This document shows positions 26,434 through 34,874 of a DNA stretch of 64,000 nt, one piece after another. Within the stretch, counting starts at the first letter, position 1. Each line of letters begins with the position of its first letter. Position numbers and translations under genes: made by a program. The notes below the pieces were generated by a model, which saw only the letters and a program-made list of their open reading frames with translations, was not told the DNA's origin and ran no database searches. Source of the DNA: Lachnospiraceae bacterium UBA4338. Lineage in GTDB: Bacteria > Bacillota > Clostridia > Lachnospirales > Lachnospiraceae. Location: positions 111,847-175,846 of the forward strand of contig DGTK01000017.1 in the NCBI GenBank assembly GCA_002393735.1, given 5' to 3'.

Positions 26434-27400
26434 GATATTATCAATTGCTTTATGTTTATGTATTATTAGTTCATTATTGGCAGCTTGTTCCGGCTCTTCT
26501 TATGACATGCCATATGAAAGAAATATGCCAACAGCAGCATATAATATGAATAGCAGTTTGACACAGGACGGTACAATCAAACCATTTGCCTATTCGTTAT
26601 GTATTGATGACAATACTTTATATGTTAGTTCTGAAGGGTTTGAAACAAGCCACGCTTATGGTCTTTTTGATCTTAATAACAAAACCGTATTAACAGGCGA
26701 GAATATGTATGAGGAACTTCCTCCGGCATCACTTACCAAGGTATTAACTGCCCTGGTAGCACTTAAGTATGGCGATTTAAGTTCCATGGTAACTATTTCC
26801 GACAGGTGCCATATCACCGAGCCCGGAGCTCAGCTCTATGGCTTTAAAACCGGAGATACAATTTCCCTGGAGCAGGCCCTTAATGTGCTTTTACTTTATT
26901 CGGCCAATGATGTTGCAGTAGCAATAGCTGAAACAATTGGTGGTGATTATGATACCTTCATTCAGATGATGAATGATGAAGCAAAGGCTCTTGGATGTAC
27001 ACATTCTCATTTTGTAAATCCTCATGGACTTACAGCAGAAGATCACTATACCTGTTGTTATGATTTATATCTTATTTTCAATCAGGTTATTAAATATGAC
27101 GCTTTCAGGGAAATAATTGCCAGGACAAATTATTCATCAGATTATGTTGATGCTGCAGGCAATACCCAGACTATTACAGTAAACAGTACCAACAGATTTG
27201 TAAATGGCAGTACCGCTATGCCGGATGGCATAACTGTTGTAGGTGGAAAGACCGGTACAACAGCGGCTGCAGGCAATTGTTTAATACTTTATGCAAAGGA
27301 TGAACAGGGTAATCCATATATTTCAGTTATCCTTAATTCATCCACCAGAGATGATTTATATAATGATATGACAACTCTTTTGGAATTAACTTCCAAATAA
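26417..27400 (+). CDS. D-alanyl-D-alanine carboxypeptidase lipoprotein (PBP5/DacF-like)
   Basis: 327 residues of the S11 peptidase family, trimming terminal D-Ala from wall stem peptides. The motifs are present: SLTK after LPPA (near residue 104), SAN in LLYSANDVAVA and KTG in GGKTGTTAAAGN. The N-terminus has a lipoprotein signal ending LLAAC, so it is probably membrane-attached through a lipidated Cys near residue 24. The C-terminal beta domain and amphipathic anchor of PBP5 are missing, consistent with lipid anchoring. The start is GTG 26417, overlapping mgsA by 17 bases. Confidence 0.9.
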   Translation: MKRTSKILSIALCLCIISSLLAACSGSSYDMPYERNMPTAAYNMNSSLTQDGTIKPFAYSLCIDDNTLYVSSEGFETSHAYGLFDLNNKTVLTGENMYEELPPASLTKVLTALVALKYGDLSSMVTISDRCHITEPGAQLYGFKTGDTISLEQALNVLLLYSANDVAVAIAETIGGDYDTFIQMMNDEAKALGCTHSHFVNPHGLTAEDHYTCCYDLYLIFNQVIKYDAFREIIARTNYSSDYVDAAGNTQTITVNSTNRFVNGSTAMPDGITVVGGKTGTTAAAGNCLILYAKDEQGNPYISVILNSSTRDDLYNDMTTLLELTSK

Positions 27401-27411
27401 GTCTAAAAGTG

Positions 27412-27440
27412 TTGTCTTTTTCGTCAATATTTCATATAAT
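27412..27440 (+). promoter_or_regulatory. Sigma-A-type promoter for the small P-loop protein
   Basis: TTGTCT at 27412-27417, a 17-base spacer and TATAAT at 27435-27440, 41 bases before the start codon. Confidence 0.7.
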
Positions 27441-27481
27441 ATTAGTAGATTTTCCTATCAAAATATTGGAGGTATATTTTT

Positions 27482-27901
27482 ATGGTTCGTTTTATTACAG
27501 GGGGCAACGGCAAAGGCAAATCAAAGGTACTTCTGGAGATGGTTAATGCAGAAGTAAAAGAAATACTTGGTAACATTGTATTTCTTGATACAACAACTAA
27601 ACATATGTATGAATTAAATAATAAGATTCGTCTTATTAACACATCGGAATATATGCTGAAATCCAGTGATATGTTTGTAGGTTTTATTGCAGGTATTGTT
27701 TCACAGGATCATGACTTACAGCAGTTATATTTCGATAATTTTTTGACCATCGCTAATTGTACAATTAATGATTTGGGAACAGTTATTCCTTTACTTGATG
27801 AACTTAGCAACAAGTTTGGTATTGATATGGTACTTTCAGTATCTACATCAGAAGGTGAACTTCCTAAAGAATTTGCAGACAGAGTAATTGAGGCTCTGTA
27901 A
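27482..27901 (+). CDS. Small P-loop protein of unknown function
   Basis: 139 residues with a Walker A-like loop GGNGKGKSK at residues 7-15 right after the first strand (MVRFIT), and VFLDTTTKHMYELNN following. The rest suggests an alpha/beta nucleotide-binding domain (FVGFIAGIVSQDHDLQ, MVLSVSTSEGELP) with no clear Walker B acidic pair. Similar small proteins occur in Lachnospiraceae, sometimes under unsupported names such as PilT. It has its own promoter, GGAGG before the ATG and its own terminator, so it is monocistronic between the wall run and the division run. Confidence 0.75.
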   Translation: MVRFITGGNGKGKSKVLLEMVNAEVKEILGNIVFLDTTTKHMYELNNKIRLINTSEYMLKSSDMFVGFIAGIVSQDHDLQQLYFDNFLTIANCTINDLGTVIPLLDELSNKFGIDMVLSVSTSEGELPKEFADRVIEAL

Positions 27902-27921
27902 ATTAAGAGAATAATAAGTAT

Positions 27922-27949
27922 AAGCCTCGATTTTTTCGAGGCTTTTTCT
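27922..27949 (+). terminator. Rho-independent terminator of the small P-loop gene
   Basis: AAGCCTCGA (27922-27930) pairs with TCGAGGCTT (27936-27944) around a five-T loop and runs into T residues. Confidence 0.85.
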
Positions 27950-27964
27950 TCTGTTAAGGTATAA

Positions 27965-29389
27965 ATGGCTAGAAAAGACACTCAGAAAATTCAGAATATT
28001 AAATCTTCCAAGACTTTGGGCGGAGGATTAAGTTTCGGCGTAGGATTAAGTATTGTAATCTTGGTAATATTCACATTCTATGTCTTTTTTGTGTTCTTTA
28101 ATTATTTAAGATCCAAGCCTATTGTAGCTTTCCAGGTAAATGTTGGTTCCATTAGTGAATCCAATATTTATGATGGCCTTGTACTTAGAAATGAAGAAAT
28201 TGTCAAGGCTGAGAGTGCCGGTAATGTTAACTATTATCAAAGAGAAGGAGAGTGGGTTGCGGTAGGTGACCTTATCTATTCTGTTGACGGTAGTGGTAAA
28301 TTAAGTGAATACTTATCTGGCGCTAATGCCGGAGATGTAGAACTTTCTGAACAGGATTTAAATATTGTTAAAAGCGATATATCTCAGTTCCTTAAAGATT
28401 ATGATAATTCCTTCTTCGACAGTGTATATAATTTTAAATATGACCTTCAGGGTACAACCTTAAGAATCAGTAATTTAAATATTCTTGATAATATCGGTAC
28501 ACTTCAGAGCGGTATCAGTTCCTCAGCTGTTAATGTTAATTATGCTCCTAAGAGCGGATATATTGTATACAGCACTGATGGATATGAAGATATTAAAGAA
28601 TCAGACATAAATGAAAGTCTGTTTGATAAGGATAATTACGAGAAAATACAGTTTACCAATAACTCCCTGGTATCTCCGGGTGATGATGTATATAAAAGGA
28701 TATCATCTGAAGAGTGGTCAATTATTATAGAGGTTAAAGATAAGGCCAAGTTAGCTGAGTTTGCTGAGGGCGATAATTATGACATTCGTCTTTTGAAGAG
28801 TAATGAGACTCTTAAGGGTAAGGCTGAAATAATTAATAATGGAGAGGGAGACTTCGTTAAGTTTACCTTTAAATCATCCATGGTTAATTATATTACTGAC
28901 AGATTTCTTGAACTTGAAGTTGTTAAGGAGAATGAGACTGGCCTTAAGATTCCTAACAGCGCGATTATTGAGAGAGAGCTTTTCGTGGTTCCGGTGGAAT
29001 ACTGCTATAATATTTCAGATACCAGCGGTACCTGCGATGTATATGTTGAAAAATATGATGAAGATGGCAATCAGACTGTTAAAATTGTGAATGTAAATAT
29101 CTGTTCACTTGATGAGACAGAGGTTCTGATTGAAGATCCTTCACTTGAAATCGGTAATTATCTGATTATGGAGAATTCTGATGCAAAGGCAGTTATATCC
29201 AAGACTCAGACCATGATTGGTGTTTATAATATTAATAAGGGTTATGCGGAATTTAAACCAATTACAATTCTTGCACAGAATGAGGAATATGCAATTGTGC
29301 GTTCCAATACGACTTACGGTTTAAGGCCTTATGACAGAATTGCATCTGATGCATCTAATGTTAAGGAGAATGATTTGATTTATGAGTAA
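27965..29389 (+). CDS. HlyD-family-like membrane-anchored protein upstream of ylmE-sepF
   Basis: 474 residues with one membrane helix at about residues 27-50 and an extracytoplasmic part containing a biotinyl-lipoyl-like hairpin (VKAESAGNVNYYQREGEWVAVGDLIYSV) typical of HlyD/RND adaptor subunits. A second half repeats the theme (SAVNVNYAPKSGYIVYSTDGYE) and ends with GLRPYDRIAS and DLIYE. No transporter partner is adjacent. Proteins of this type often precede ylmE and sepF in Clostridia, suggesting a cell-envelope or division link; that is inference. It overlaps ylmE by 8 bases. Confidence 0.82.
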   Translation: MARKDTQKIQNIKSSKTLGGGLSFGVGLSIVILVIFTFYVFFVFFNYLRSKPIVAFQVNVGSISESNIYDGLVLRNEEIVKAESAGNVNYYQREGEWVAVGDLIYSVDGSGKLSEYLSGANAGDVELSEQDLNIVKSDISQFLKDYDNSFFDSVYNFKYDLQGTTLRISNLNILDNIGTLQSGISSSAVNVNYAPKSGYIVYSTDGYEDIKESDINESLFDKDNYEKIQFTNNSLVSPGDDVYKRISSEEWSIIIEVKDKAKLAEFAEGDNYDIRLLKSNETLKGKAEIINNGEGDFVKFTFKSSMVNYITDRFLELEVVKENETGLKIPNSAIIERELFVVPVEYCYNISDTSGTCDVYVEKYDEDGNQTVKIVNVNICSLDETEVLIEDPSLEIGNYLIMENSDAKAVISKTQTMIGVYNINKGYAEFKPITILAQNEEYAIVRSNTTYGLRPYDRIASDASNVKENDLIYE

Positions 29390-30080
29390 TGCAGGTCAGA
29401 ATTATATTGATGTATTAAAAAAATGTAAGAAGGCTTTGGCTGACGCAGGAAGAAAAGAAGATGATGCCACACTTATTGCGGTTAGTAAGACCAAGCCAAT
29501 CGAAATGCTGAAGGAAGTTTATGATGCCGGATGCAGGGATTTTGGCGAAAATAAGGTGCAGGAGATAATGGATAAGTATCCTAAGCTTCCTTCTGATATC
29601 AGATGGCATATGATAGGTCATCTTCAGACAAATAAGGTTAAATATATTGTTGATAAGGTATATATGATTCATTCTGTTGATAGTTTCAAGCTGGCGGCTG
29701 AGATCAGTAAAGAAGCAGTTAAGAAGAATGTAACTGTTAAAATCCTTATAGAAGTTAATGTGGCTGGCGAAGAAAGCAAGTTTGGAACCGATACAAAAGG
29801 CTGCGTGGAACTTATCGAAAGCATCAAGGATTTACCTAATATTGAAATCTGCGGATTAATGACAATTGCACCATATGTAGAAAATTCTGAAGAAAACAGA
29901 CCATATTTTGTTATTTTAAGGGAATTAATGGTTGATATAATGAAGAATAAAGACTATAATATAAGAGTGGGAGCCTTGTCAATGGGAATGACGGGAGATT
30001 ATCTTGTCGCTCTTTCAGAAGGTGCAACATATGTCAGAGTTGGGACGGGTATTTTTGGAGAAAGAAATTATAATATTTAG
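29382..30080 (+). CDS. ylmE: PLP homeostasis protein YggS/YlmE
   Basis: 232 residues of the YggS/PROSC family, single-domain PLP-binding barrels that keep free PLP in balance rather than catalysing a known reaction. Key blocks are LIAVSKTKPIEMLKEVYDAG (PLP lysine), DFGENKVQEIMDKY, WHMIGHLQTNKVKYI, HSVDS, CGLMTIAP and SMGMTGDYLVALSEGAT. Its place directly before sepF matches Bacillus ylmE-sepF. Confidence 0.95.
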   Translation: MSNAGQNYIDVLKKCKKALADAGRKEDDATLIAVSKTKPIEMLKEVYDAGCRDFGENKVQEIMDKYPKLPSDIRWHMIGHLQTNKVKYIVDKVYMIHSVDSFKLAAEISKEAVKKNVTVKILIEVNVAGEESKFGTDTKGCVELIESIKDLPNIEICGLMTIAPYVENSEENRPYFVILRELMVDIMKNKDYNIRVGALSMGMTGDYLVALSEGATYVRVGTGIFGERNYNI

Positions 30081-30112
30081 TCCCTGAACAGTTAGGAGGT
30101 CAGAATTAAGCT

Positions 30113-30568
30113 ATGGATAAGATGAAGAATATCCTTTTTGGCTCAGATGAGGGCGATGAAGACGATGATTATGTTGATAGCAGAAGCTACGACGATGAAA
30201 AAGAAACCACTAAACCTAAAAAGAGAAGATTTGGCAAATCAAGTTCAGATAATGAGGAGGACGATATGGCTGTAGAAATAGTTAATATTAAAGTAACTTC
30301 ATGGGAAGACACAAGAGTAATTGCAGATAACTTACTTTCACATAAACCTGTTATTCTTAATATTGAAGGTGTTGATGTTGCTCTTGCACAGCGTATTATC
30401 GATTATACCTGCGGCGTTTCTTATGCCATCGATGGCGAACTTAAGAAGATTTCACAGTATATTTTCTTAATTGCTCCTGCCAATGTATCTACATCAGGCG
30501 TAGGACCTGGACCTGATGATTTTGATGATTTATCCAATTCAGATATCTTAAGCAGACCAGGTATCTAA
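30113..30568 (+). CDS. sepF: Cell division protein SepF
   Basis: 151 residues. SepF binds membrane and FtsZ and helps form the division septum. After a charged acidic/basic linker (residues 1-50) the core shows VTSWEDTRVIADNLLSHKPV, ILNIEGVDVALAQRIIDYTC, and GVSYAIDGELKKISQYIFLIAP, the usual SepF fold. Normally an amphipathic helix starts the protein; MDKMKNILFG is a short candidate. AGGAGGT lies 12 bases before ATG 30113; ATG 30122 is an alternative. Confidence 0.95.
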   Translation: MDKMKNILFGSDEGDEDDDYVDSRSYDDEKETTKPKKRRFGKSSSDNEEDDMAVEIVNIKVTSWEDTRVIADNLLSHKPVILNIEGVDVALAQRIIDYTCGVSYAIDGELKKISQYIFLIAPANVSTSGVGPGPDDFDDLSNSDILSRPGI

Positions 30569-30595
30569 TTTAAAGATTAAATAATACTTTAAAGA

Positions 30596-30622
30596 GGGAG
30601 GAACCAATAATTCCTCCCTTTT
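30596..30622 (+). terminator. Rho-independent terminator of the ylmE-sepF run
   Basis: GGGAGGAA (30596-30603) pairs with TTCCTCCC (30611-30618), with flanking A-T pairs, and is followed by TTTT. Confidence 0.82.
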
Positions 30623-30639
30623 ATGTATATGGAGGATTT

Positions 30640-31356
30640 ATGGATAAGATTGTAATAAATGGCAATAATGTATTTATAACTCAAAAAGGAGATGATATTC
30701 CATCCGGTATTATGCTTAAGTCCCTTGGTGATGTGGCAGATATGTCTATAACTCTTTTAAATGGCGAAAATAAGGATTATGTCATTACTATGGAAAATGT
30801 AACTGCTGATCCGAAAGAATATCTTTTAGGGGTTGCCAAATGCCTTAAAAAGGGTATCGAATATAATCTTAATCTGTATAAGAAATTAATTCTTAATCCA
30901 TATGAATTATTTGAAATCGATGAAGATTATTTATATGAATTAATTGTTATGATATGTAAGGTTAATAAAAAAATAGTTGAAGAAAATATGGATTATACAT
31001 ATCTTAGCGATGTTATTATGGATGTACTTGATGAAAATGAGCATGATTTTAACCGTATTGCCTTATCTATGGTGGTTTCAGCCTGCATAGGCAAGGAATT
31101 ACAGATAATGAGCACTGAAGAATGCTATGAAATCAGGGATATGTTTGTACTTCTTAATATGGGAATAAGCCAGGATGTTCTTAAGGCATCTGATATGGCA
31201 AAAAGTTTATCAAAGTTACTTAAGGATGATTTATATATAACAACCAAAGTTGCCAAGAGAATTACTCTTGGCGAAACTGAAATGAAGATTGATGAAGCGC
31301 TTTTAACCAGAGCTTTTGATAATATATGTTTTACTGAAGAAGATATGAAGGAATAA
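30640..31356 (+). CDS. Degenerate AroB-like (3-dehydroquinate synthase C-terminal domain-like) protein
   Basis: 238 residues. From about residue 60 on, the order of blocks resembles the helical C-terminal domain of 3-dehydroquinate synthase: ELFEIDEDYLYELIVMICKV followed by KKIVEE (AroB ..LDPEAL.E.I..SC.IKA.VV..DE), IALSMVVSACIGKELQIMS (AroB HGEAVAIGM.AA...E..G..S), IRDMFVLLNM, and an end like AroB's DDVDEELL.EAL. The NAD-binding N-terminal domain is missing, the GHTFGH motif is absent and HGEAVAIG is replaced by DFNRIALS, so the metal ligands are gone. It is therefore probably not an enzyme. GGAGG precedes the ATG; rluD-like follows after 2 bases. The resemblance is by eye only. Confidence 0.7.
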   Translation: MDKIVINGNNVFITQKGDDIPSGIMLKSLGDVADMSITLLNGENKDYVITMENVTADPKEYLLGVAKCLKKGIEYNLNLYKKLILNPYELFEIDEDYLYELIVMICKVNKKIVEENMDYTYLSDVIMDVLDENEHDFNRIALSMVVSACIGKELQIMSTEECYEIRDMFVLLNMGISQDVLKASDMAKSLSKLLKDDLYITTKVAKRITLGETEMKIDEALLTRAFDNICFTEEDMKE

Positions 31357-31358
31357 AA

Positions 31359-32279
31359 ATGGAATCCAGGACGGTAATACTGCCAATAAATTCAGAAGAT
31401 GAAGACTTAAGACTGGATGTTTATCTGTCTGAGCAGATTGAGGATTTATCCAGGTCTTATATTCAAAAATTAATCAAATCCGGAGATATAACTGTTGATG
31501 GAATGTCCCGTAAAAGCAGTTATTCATTAAAGGCAGGAGAGGAAGTAACTGTTAATATTCCGGTTAACATTGTGCCTGAGATTGAGCCTTCTGACATTCC
31601 TCTTGATATAATCTATGAAGATGATGATCTTTTAATTGTTAATAAACCCAAGGGCATGGTAGTTCATCCGGCTGCAGGTCATTATAATGATACTTTGGTT
31701 AATGCGCTTATGTATCACTGTAAGGGTAATCTGTCAGGAATTAACGGTGTTTTAAGACCTGGTATTGTTCACAGAATCGATAAAGATACATCAGGCTCAC
31801 TTATTGTCTGTAAGAATGATTTTACCCATAATGCAATTGCTGAGCAGCTGTCTGCACACAGCATAAAAAGAGAATACAGAGCTATTGTGCTTGGAAATAT
31901 AACATCTGATGGCACAGTAGATAAGAATATTGGAAGGTCTGTAAATGACCGTAAGAAGATGGCGGTTGTTTCATCCGGCGGTAAGAGAGCAGTAACGCAT
32001 TATAAGGTACTAAAGAGACTTAAAAATAATATGACTTATATTTCATGCCAGCTTGAAACCGGTCGCACACATCAGATCAGGGTTCATATGGCATCAATTA
32101 ATCATCCATTATTAGGTGATATGGTTTATGGCAATAAAGATCCATATCATACTAATGGTCAGGTTCTTCATGCCTTAAGTCTTGGTTTTGTTCACCCAAG
32201 AACAAATGAATATATGGAATTTGAGGCGCCGATTCCGGATTATTTTAATAATTTGCTTGATAAACTGGCGTTGGAATAA
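31359..32279 (+). CDS. rluD: RluD-type 23S rRNA pseudouridine synthase
   Basis: 306 residues of the RluA/RluD family. An N-terminal S4 domain (RLDVYLSEQIEDLSRSYIQK, residues about 17-75) precedes the catalytic domain with IIYEDDDLLIVNKPKGMVVHP and the active-site block GIVHRIDKDTSGSLIV (catalytic Asp). QLETGRTHQIRVHMASINHP completes the family signature. In Bacillus the equivalent is ylyB; the modified uridines here are inferred from the family only. It starts 2 bases after the AroB-like gene. Confidence 0.92.
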   Translation: MESRTVILPINSEDEDLRLDVYLSEQIEDLSRSYIQKLIKSGDITVDGMSRKSSYSLKAGEEVTVNIPVNIVPEIEPSDIPLDIIYEDDDLLIVNKPKGMVVHPAAGHYNDTLVNALMYHCKGNLSGINGVLRPGIVHRIDKDTSGSLIVCKNDFTHNAIAEQLSAHSIKREYRAIVLGNITSDGTVDKNIGRSVNDRKKMAVVSSGGKRAVTHYKVLKRLKNNMTYISCQLETGRTHQIRVHMASINHPLLGDMVYGNKDPYHTNGQVLHALSLGFVHPRTNEYMEFEAPIPDYFNNLLDKLALE

Positions 32280-32644
32280 GCGAAAATTGAGATGAAAATG
32301 TAGTGGGGATAGTGTTAAATGCTATATCCAACTATTCGCAAAAGTCTAGTTTAACGAATAGTTGGACATGCAAAGAAGTAGATTGGCTGGCATTGCTTTT
32401 TTAGCATATCCAATTATTCGTTAAACTAGGGGTTTAAATAAAAGAAATTTAATTATTTACTTAGATTGGCTTTGAACCATCTCAATTCTTCGTTAAACTA
32501 TCGTTATTACATAGAATAAAGCATTGCAATGAATTAACTTATTATAATGAATTAAATCAATTATTCTTTAAACTATCGGCACATAGAATAAAGTCAATCA
32601 ATGAAATATATTTATAGCAAAAGATTTTCGCTAACTGATTTATT
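32280..32644. repeat. Gene-free region with four related ~20-base repeats and a hairpin
   Basis: No coding potential is apparent here. A motif close to CCAATTATTCGTTAAACTA occurs inverted at 32347-32365 and direct at 32410-32428, 32482-32503 and 32557-32578. The last two continue with ATCG, and a second shared block, ACATAGAATAAAG, follows at 32509-32521 and 32581-32593, giving a unit of about 75 bases. TAGATTGGCT also recurs (32379-32388, 32462-32471). CCAACTATTCG at 32328-32338 pairs with CGAATAGTTGG at 32355-32365. Unit spacing and divergence do not fit CRISPR. The region lies between convergent genes. Confidence 0.75.
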
Positions 32645-33307
32645 TTATTCTTTATTCCATCGATTCCATATTGCAGCTGCATTGGATTTAACCAGTAATT
32701 TGTCTATATCAATTTTAGCCGGGCAAATATCCCTGCATGCAAGTGATTTACCGCAGGAATTATATACGCCTTTCTTGTAATTCTTCTTTAATTCTTTATG
32801 CTGATCTTTGGATGATTTATCGATTATTCTTGCAAGTGGCGTCATTGCAGCCATTCCGCCGAATTTACCATCCATATAATAATTTGGACAAACCTCTAAA
32901 CATAAACCGCATTCAAGGCATCTGGATGCTTCATAAGATATATTTTCGTTTCCATTAATTGAATCTGATTCAAGCCAGACTTTTAGTTCTTTAAGTTTAT
33001 CCATTAAAGCCTGACGGTCAACGCGAAGGTCCTGGATTACCGGGAATTTACGTAACGGCTCTATGTTAATTATTTCACAATCCATATCTGCAAGTCTTGT
33101 GTTACATGCCAGTGCCGGCTTTCCATTAATAACCATTGCACAGGCTCCGCATTTCTTTTGAAGGCAGCTGTGTTCCCATATTACAGGTGTTGTTAAAAGT
33201 GCCGTTGCAACTGTGGCATTCTCATTATCAGACTCATATACAAAATTTTCATAATAACTTTCTGAATTACTATTAAGTTGTCTTTTTATATGCAGTATTT
33301 TCTTCAT
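32645..33307 (-). CDS. frdB: Fumarate reductase/succinate dehydrogenase iron-sulfur subunit
   Basis: 220 residues carrying electrons between the flavoprotein and the membrane subunit. All three cluster sites are visible: the ferredoxin-type CLQKKCGACAMVINGKPALAC for [2Fe-2S] (split spacing C-x4-C-x2-C-x11-C), CLECGLCLEVCP for [4Fe-4S], and CGKSLACRDICP for [3Fe-4S]. It is the last gene of frdC-frdA-frdB, 2 bases after frdA. The direction (fumarate reduction or succinate oxidation) cannot be told from sequence; fumarate reduction is more likely in an anaerobe. Confidence 0.92.
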   Translation of the reverse strand: MKKILHIKRQLNSNSESYYENFVYESDNENATVATALLTTPVIWEHSCLQKKCGACAMVINGKPALACNTRLADMDCEIINIEPLRKFPVIQDLRVDRQALMDKLKELKVWLESDSINGNENISYEASRCLECGLCLEVCPNYYMDGKFGGMAAMTPLARIIDKSSKDQHKELKKNYKKGVYNSCGKSLACRDICPAKIDIDKLLVKSNAAAIWNRWNKE

Positions 33308-33309
33308 AA

Positions 33310-34866
33310 TTACTCTATTATTATCTCATTATTTACTAAAGAAACTGTTGTAGGCTTTTTATATGAATCATTACTTTCAGGATAATCTGTCCTGTTGTGC
33401 GCTCCTCTGGATTCTCTTCTGCTTATTGCGCATTCTGTTATGGCTTTGGCAAGATTCAGTCTTGATTTAAATTCAAATGAAGCATTATTTGTTTCGATAT
33501 TTTCAAGTTCGCACAATCCTAAATTAAGTGAAGTTTCATCTCTTAGAATACCCATTGTTTTACTTAGAATATCTGTTAGCATAATATCTTTTGCTTTTTC
33601 ATCATCTGTCAAAAAGATATTGCCATTTAAATCATCAGAAAGCTCATTTAAGTCGTTAATATAGTCAAATCTATCAAGTGACTTAATTATGGACTTGGCG
33701 GCTGTTTTGCCCCCATATATTGCTCCAAGAAGGCTGTTGCCACCAAGTCTGTTTGCTCCATGATAAGCTGCAGCGCATTCGCCAGCTGCATAAAGCCCTT
33801 CTATATTGGTTTCGTGGTTTATATCTACCTTAATTCCGCCCATAAAATAATGAATTCCTGGAGCAACTTCAATTAATTCATAAGCAGGATCTTTATGAAG
33901 ATAATCGATAATTTCCTGTCTTAAATCTGATAATCTGTTATTCCAGATATCACTGTTTAAACCTGTCATATCCAGATAAGTTGTTTTATTAATTAAAGCA
34001 ATTTCTTTGGATACTACATCTCTTGGCATTAAATTGCCACGCTCTCCAAACTTATCTTCCATAAAAGAGACTTTTTTATCGTCATCCAAATAACATAATC
34101 TTCCGCCCTCTCCTCTTGCGGCTTCAGATATCAGCATTCTTTTATCAGTAATTCTTACTGTTGTTGGATGATACTGAATAAATTCAAGATTGGAAAGTTT
34201 AACACCTGAGTTAAAAAGCATTGCCGTAACAGAACCTGTATTGGAAGTTGTGCCTGTAGTTCTGCCAGGAAACATGCCATTCATACCGCCTGAACAGATA
34301 ATTACAGGTCCTGAATAATTATTATATGTACCTTCATGATTATCATATATTTTAATTCCAATACACTTATTATTATTTACAAGGATTCCTGCAAACTTAT
34401 GATGTGTATATCTTTCAATAAGTCCTGAATCCTCATATTTTCTTGTATCATCAATGGATGCGGTGGTAAGGATTTTGCCCGTGCTGCTCATGCAAAAGCA
34501 GGTTCTTCTTTTCTTCTGTCCACCAAACGGCCTTTGAATGATATGACCGTTTTCCATATGCCATGGGACGCCGATTCTTTTCATCTCATCAACAATTGAA
34601 GGAGCTCCTTCGCAAAGACCTTTGACCATGTCCGGATTTGCAATATAACAGCCGCCTTTCATGGTATCTTCATAATGCTGATTAATATCATCGTCCTCTC
34701 CCATCATATTTAAGGCAGCATTAAGTCCGCCTTCAGCTAAGTTGGACTGGGCTCTCTGGGAAACCTGAACCGAGAATAGACGCACATGTATATTATTTTT
34801 TGCCAGTGTTCTGGCGGCAGTCATACCTGCCAGACCTGCGCCAAGAATATTAACGTAAACAGCCAT
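33310..34866 (-). CDS. frdA: Fumarate reductase/succinate dehydrogenase flavoprotein subunit, without the FAD-linking His
   Basis: 518 residues, shorter than the 570-600 usual for FrdA/SdhA. The FAD-binding GAGLAGMTAARTLAK is at the N-terminus. Substrate-site blocks are QYHPTT, EAARGEGGRL and RDVVSKEI, and a second FAD block APGIHYFMGGIKVD, then GLYAAGECAAAYHGANRLGGNS. The His that binds FAD covalently in E. coli FrdA (His44 before AEGG) is Gln40 here (AQSNLAEGG), so FAD is probably held non-covalently. The very N-terminal and C-terminal parts are trimmed. AGGAG precedes the ATG; frdC lies 8 bases upstream. Confidence 0.9.
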   Translation of the reverse strand: MAVYVNILGAGLAGMTAARTLAKNNIHVRLFSVQVSQRAQSNLAEGGLNAALNMMGEDDDINQHYEDTMKGGCYIANPDMVKGLCEGAPSIVDEMKRIGVPWHMENGHIIQRPFGGQKKRRTCFCMSSTGKILTTASIDDTRKYEDSGLIERYTHHKFAGILVNNNKCIGIKIYDNHEGTYNNYSGPVIICSGGMNGMFPGRTTGTTSNTGSVTAMLFNSGVKLSNLEFIQYHPTTVRITDKRMLISEAARGEGGRLCYLDDDKKVSFMEDKFGERGNLMPRDVVSKEIALINKTTYLDMTGLNSDIWNNRLSDLRQEIIDYLHKDPAYELIEVAPGIHYFMGGIKVDINHETNIEGLYAAGECAAAYHGANRLGGNSLLGAIYGGKTAAKSIIKSLDRFDYINDLNELSDDLNGNIFLTDDEKAKDIMLTDILSKTMGILRDETSLNLGLCELENIETNNASFEFKSRLNLAKAITECAISRRESRGAHNRTDYPESNDSYKKPTTVSLVNNEIIIE

Positions 34867-34874
34867 TTAAACTC

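Noticed and set aside
32280..32644. CRISPR array
   Set aside because: Only four diverged copies of a ~20-base motif, one inverted, with uneven spacing and with similarity extending into the would-be spacers; no cas genes.
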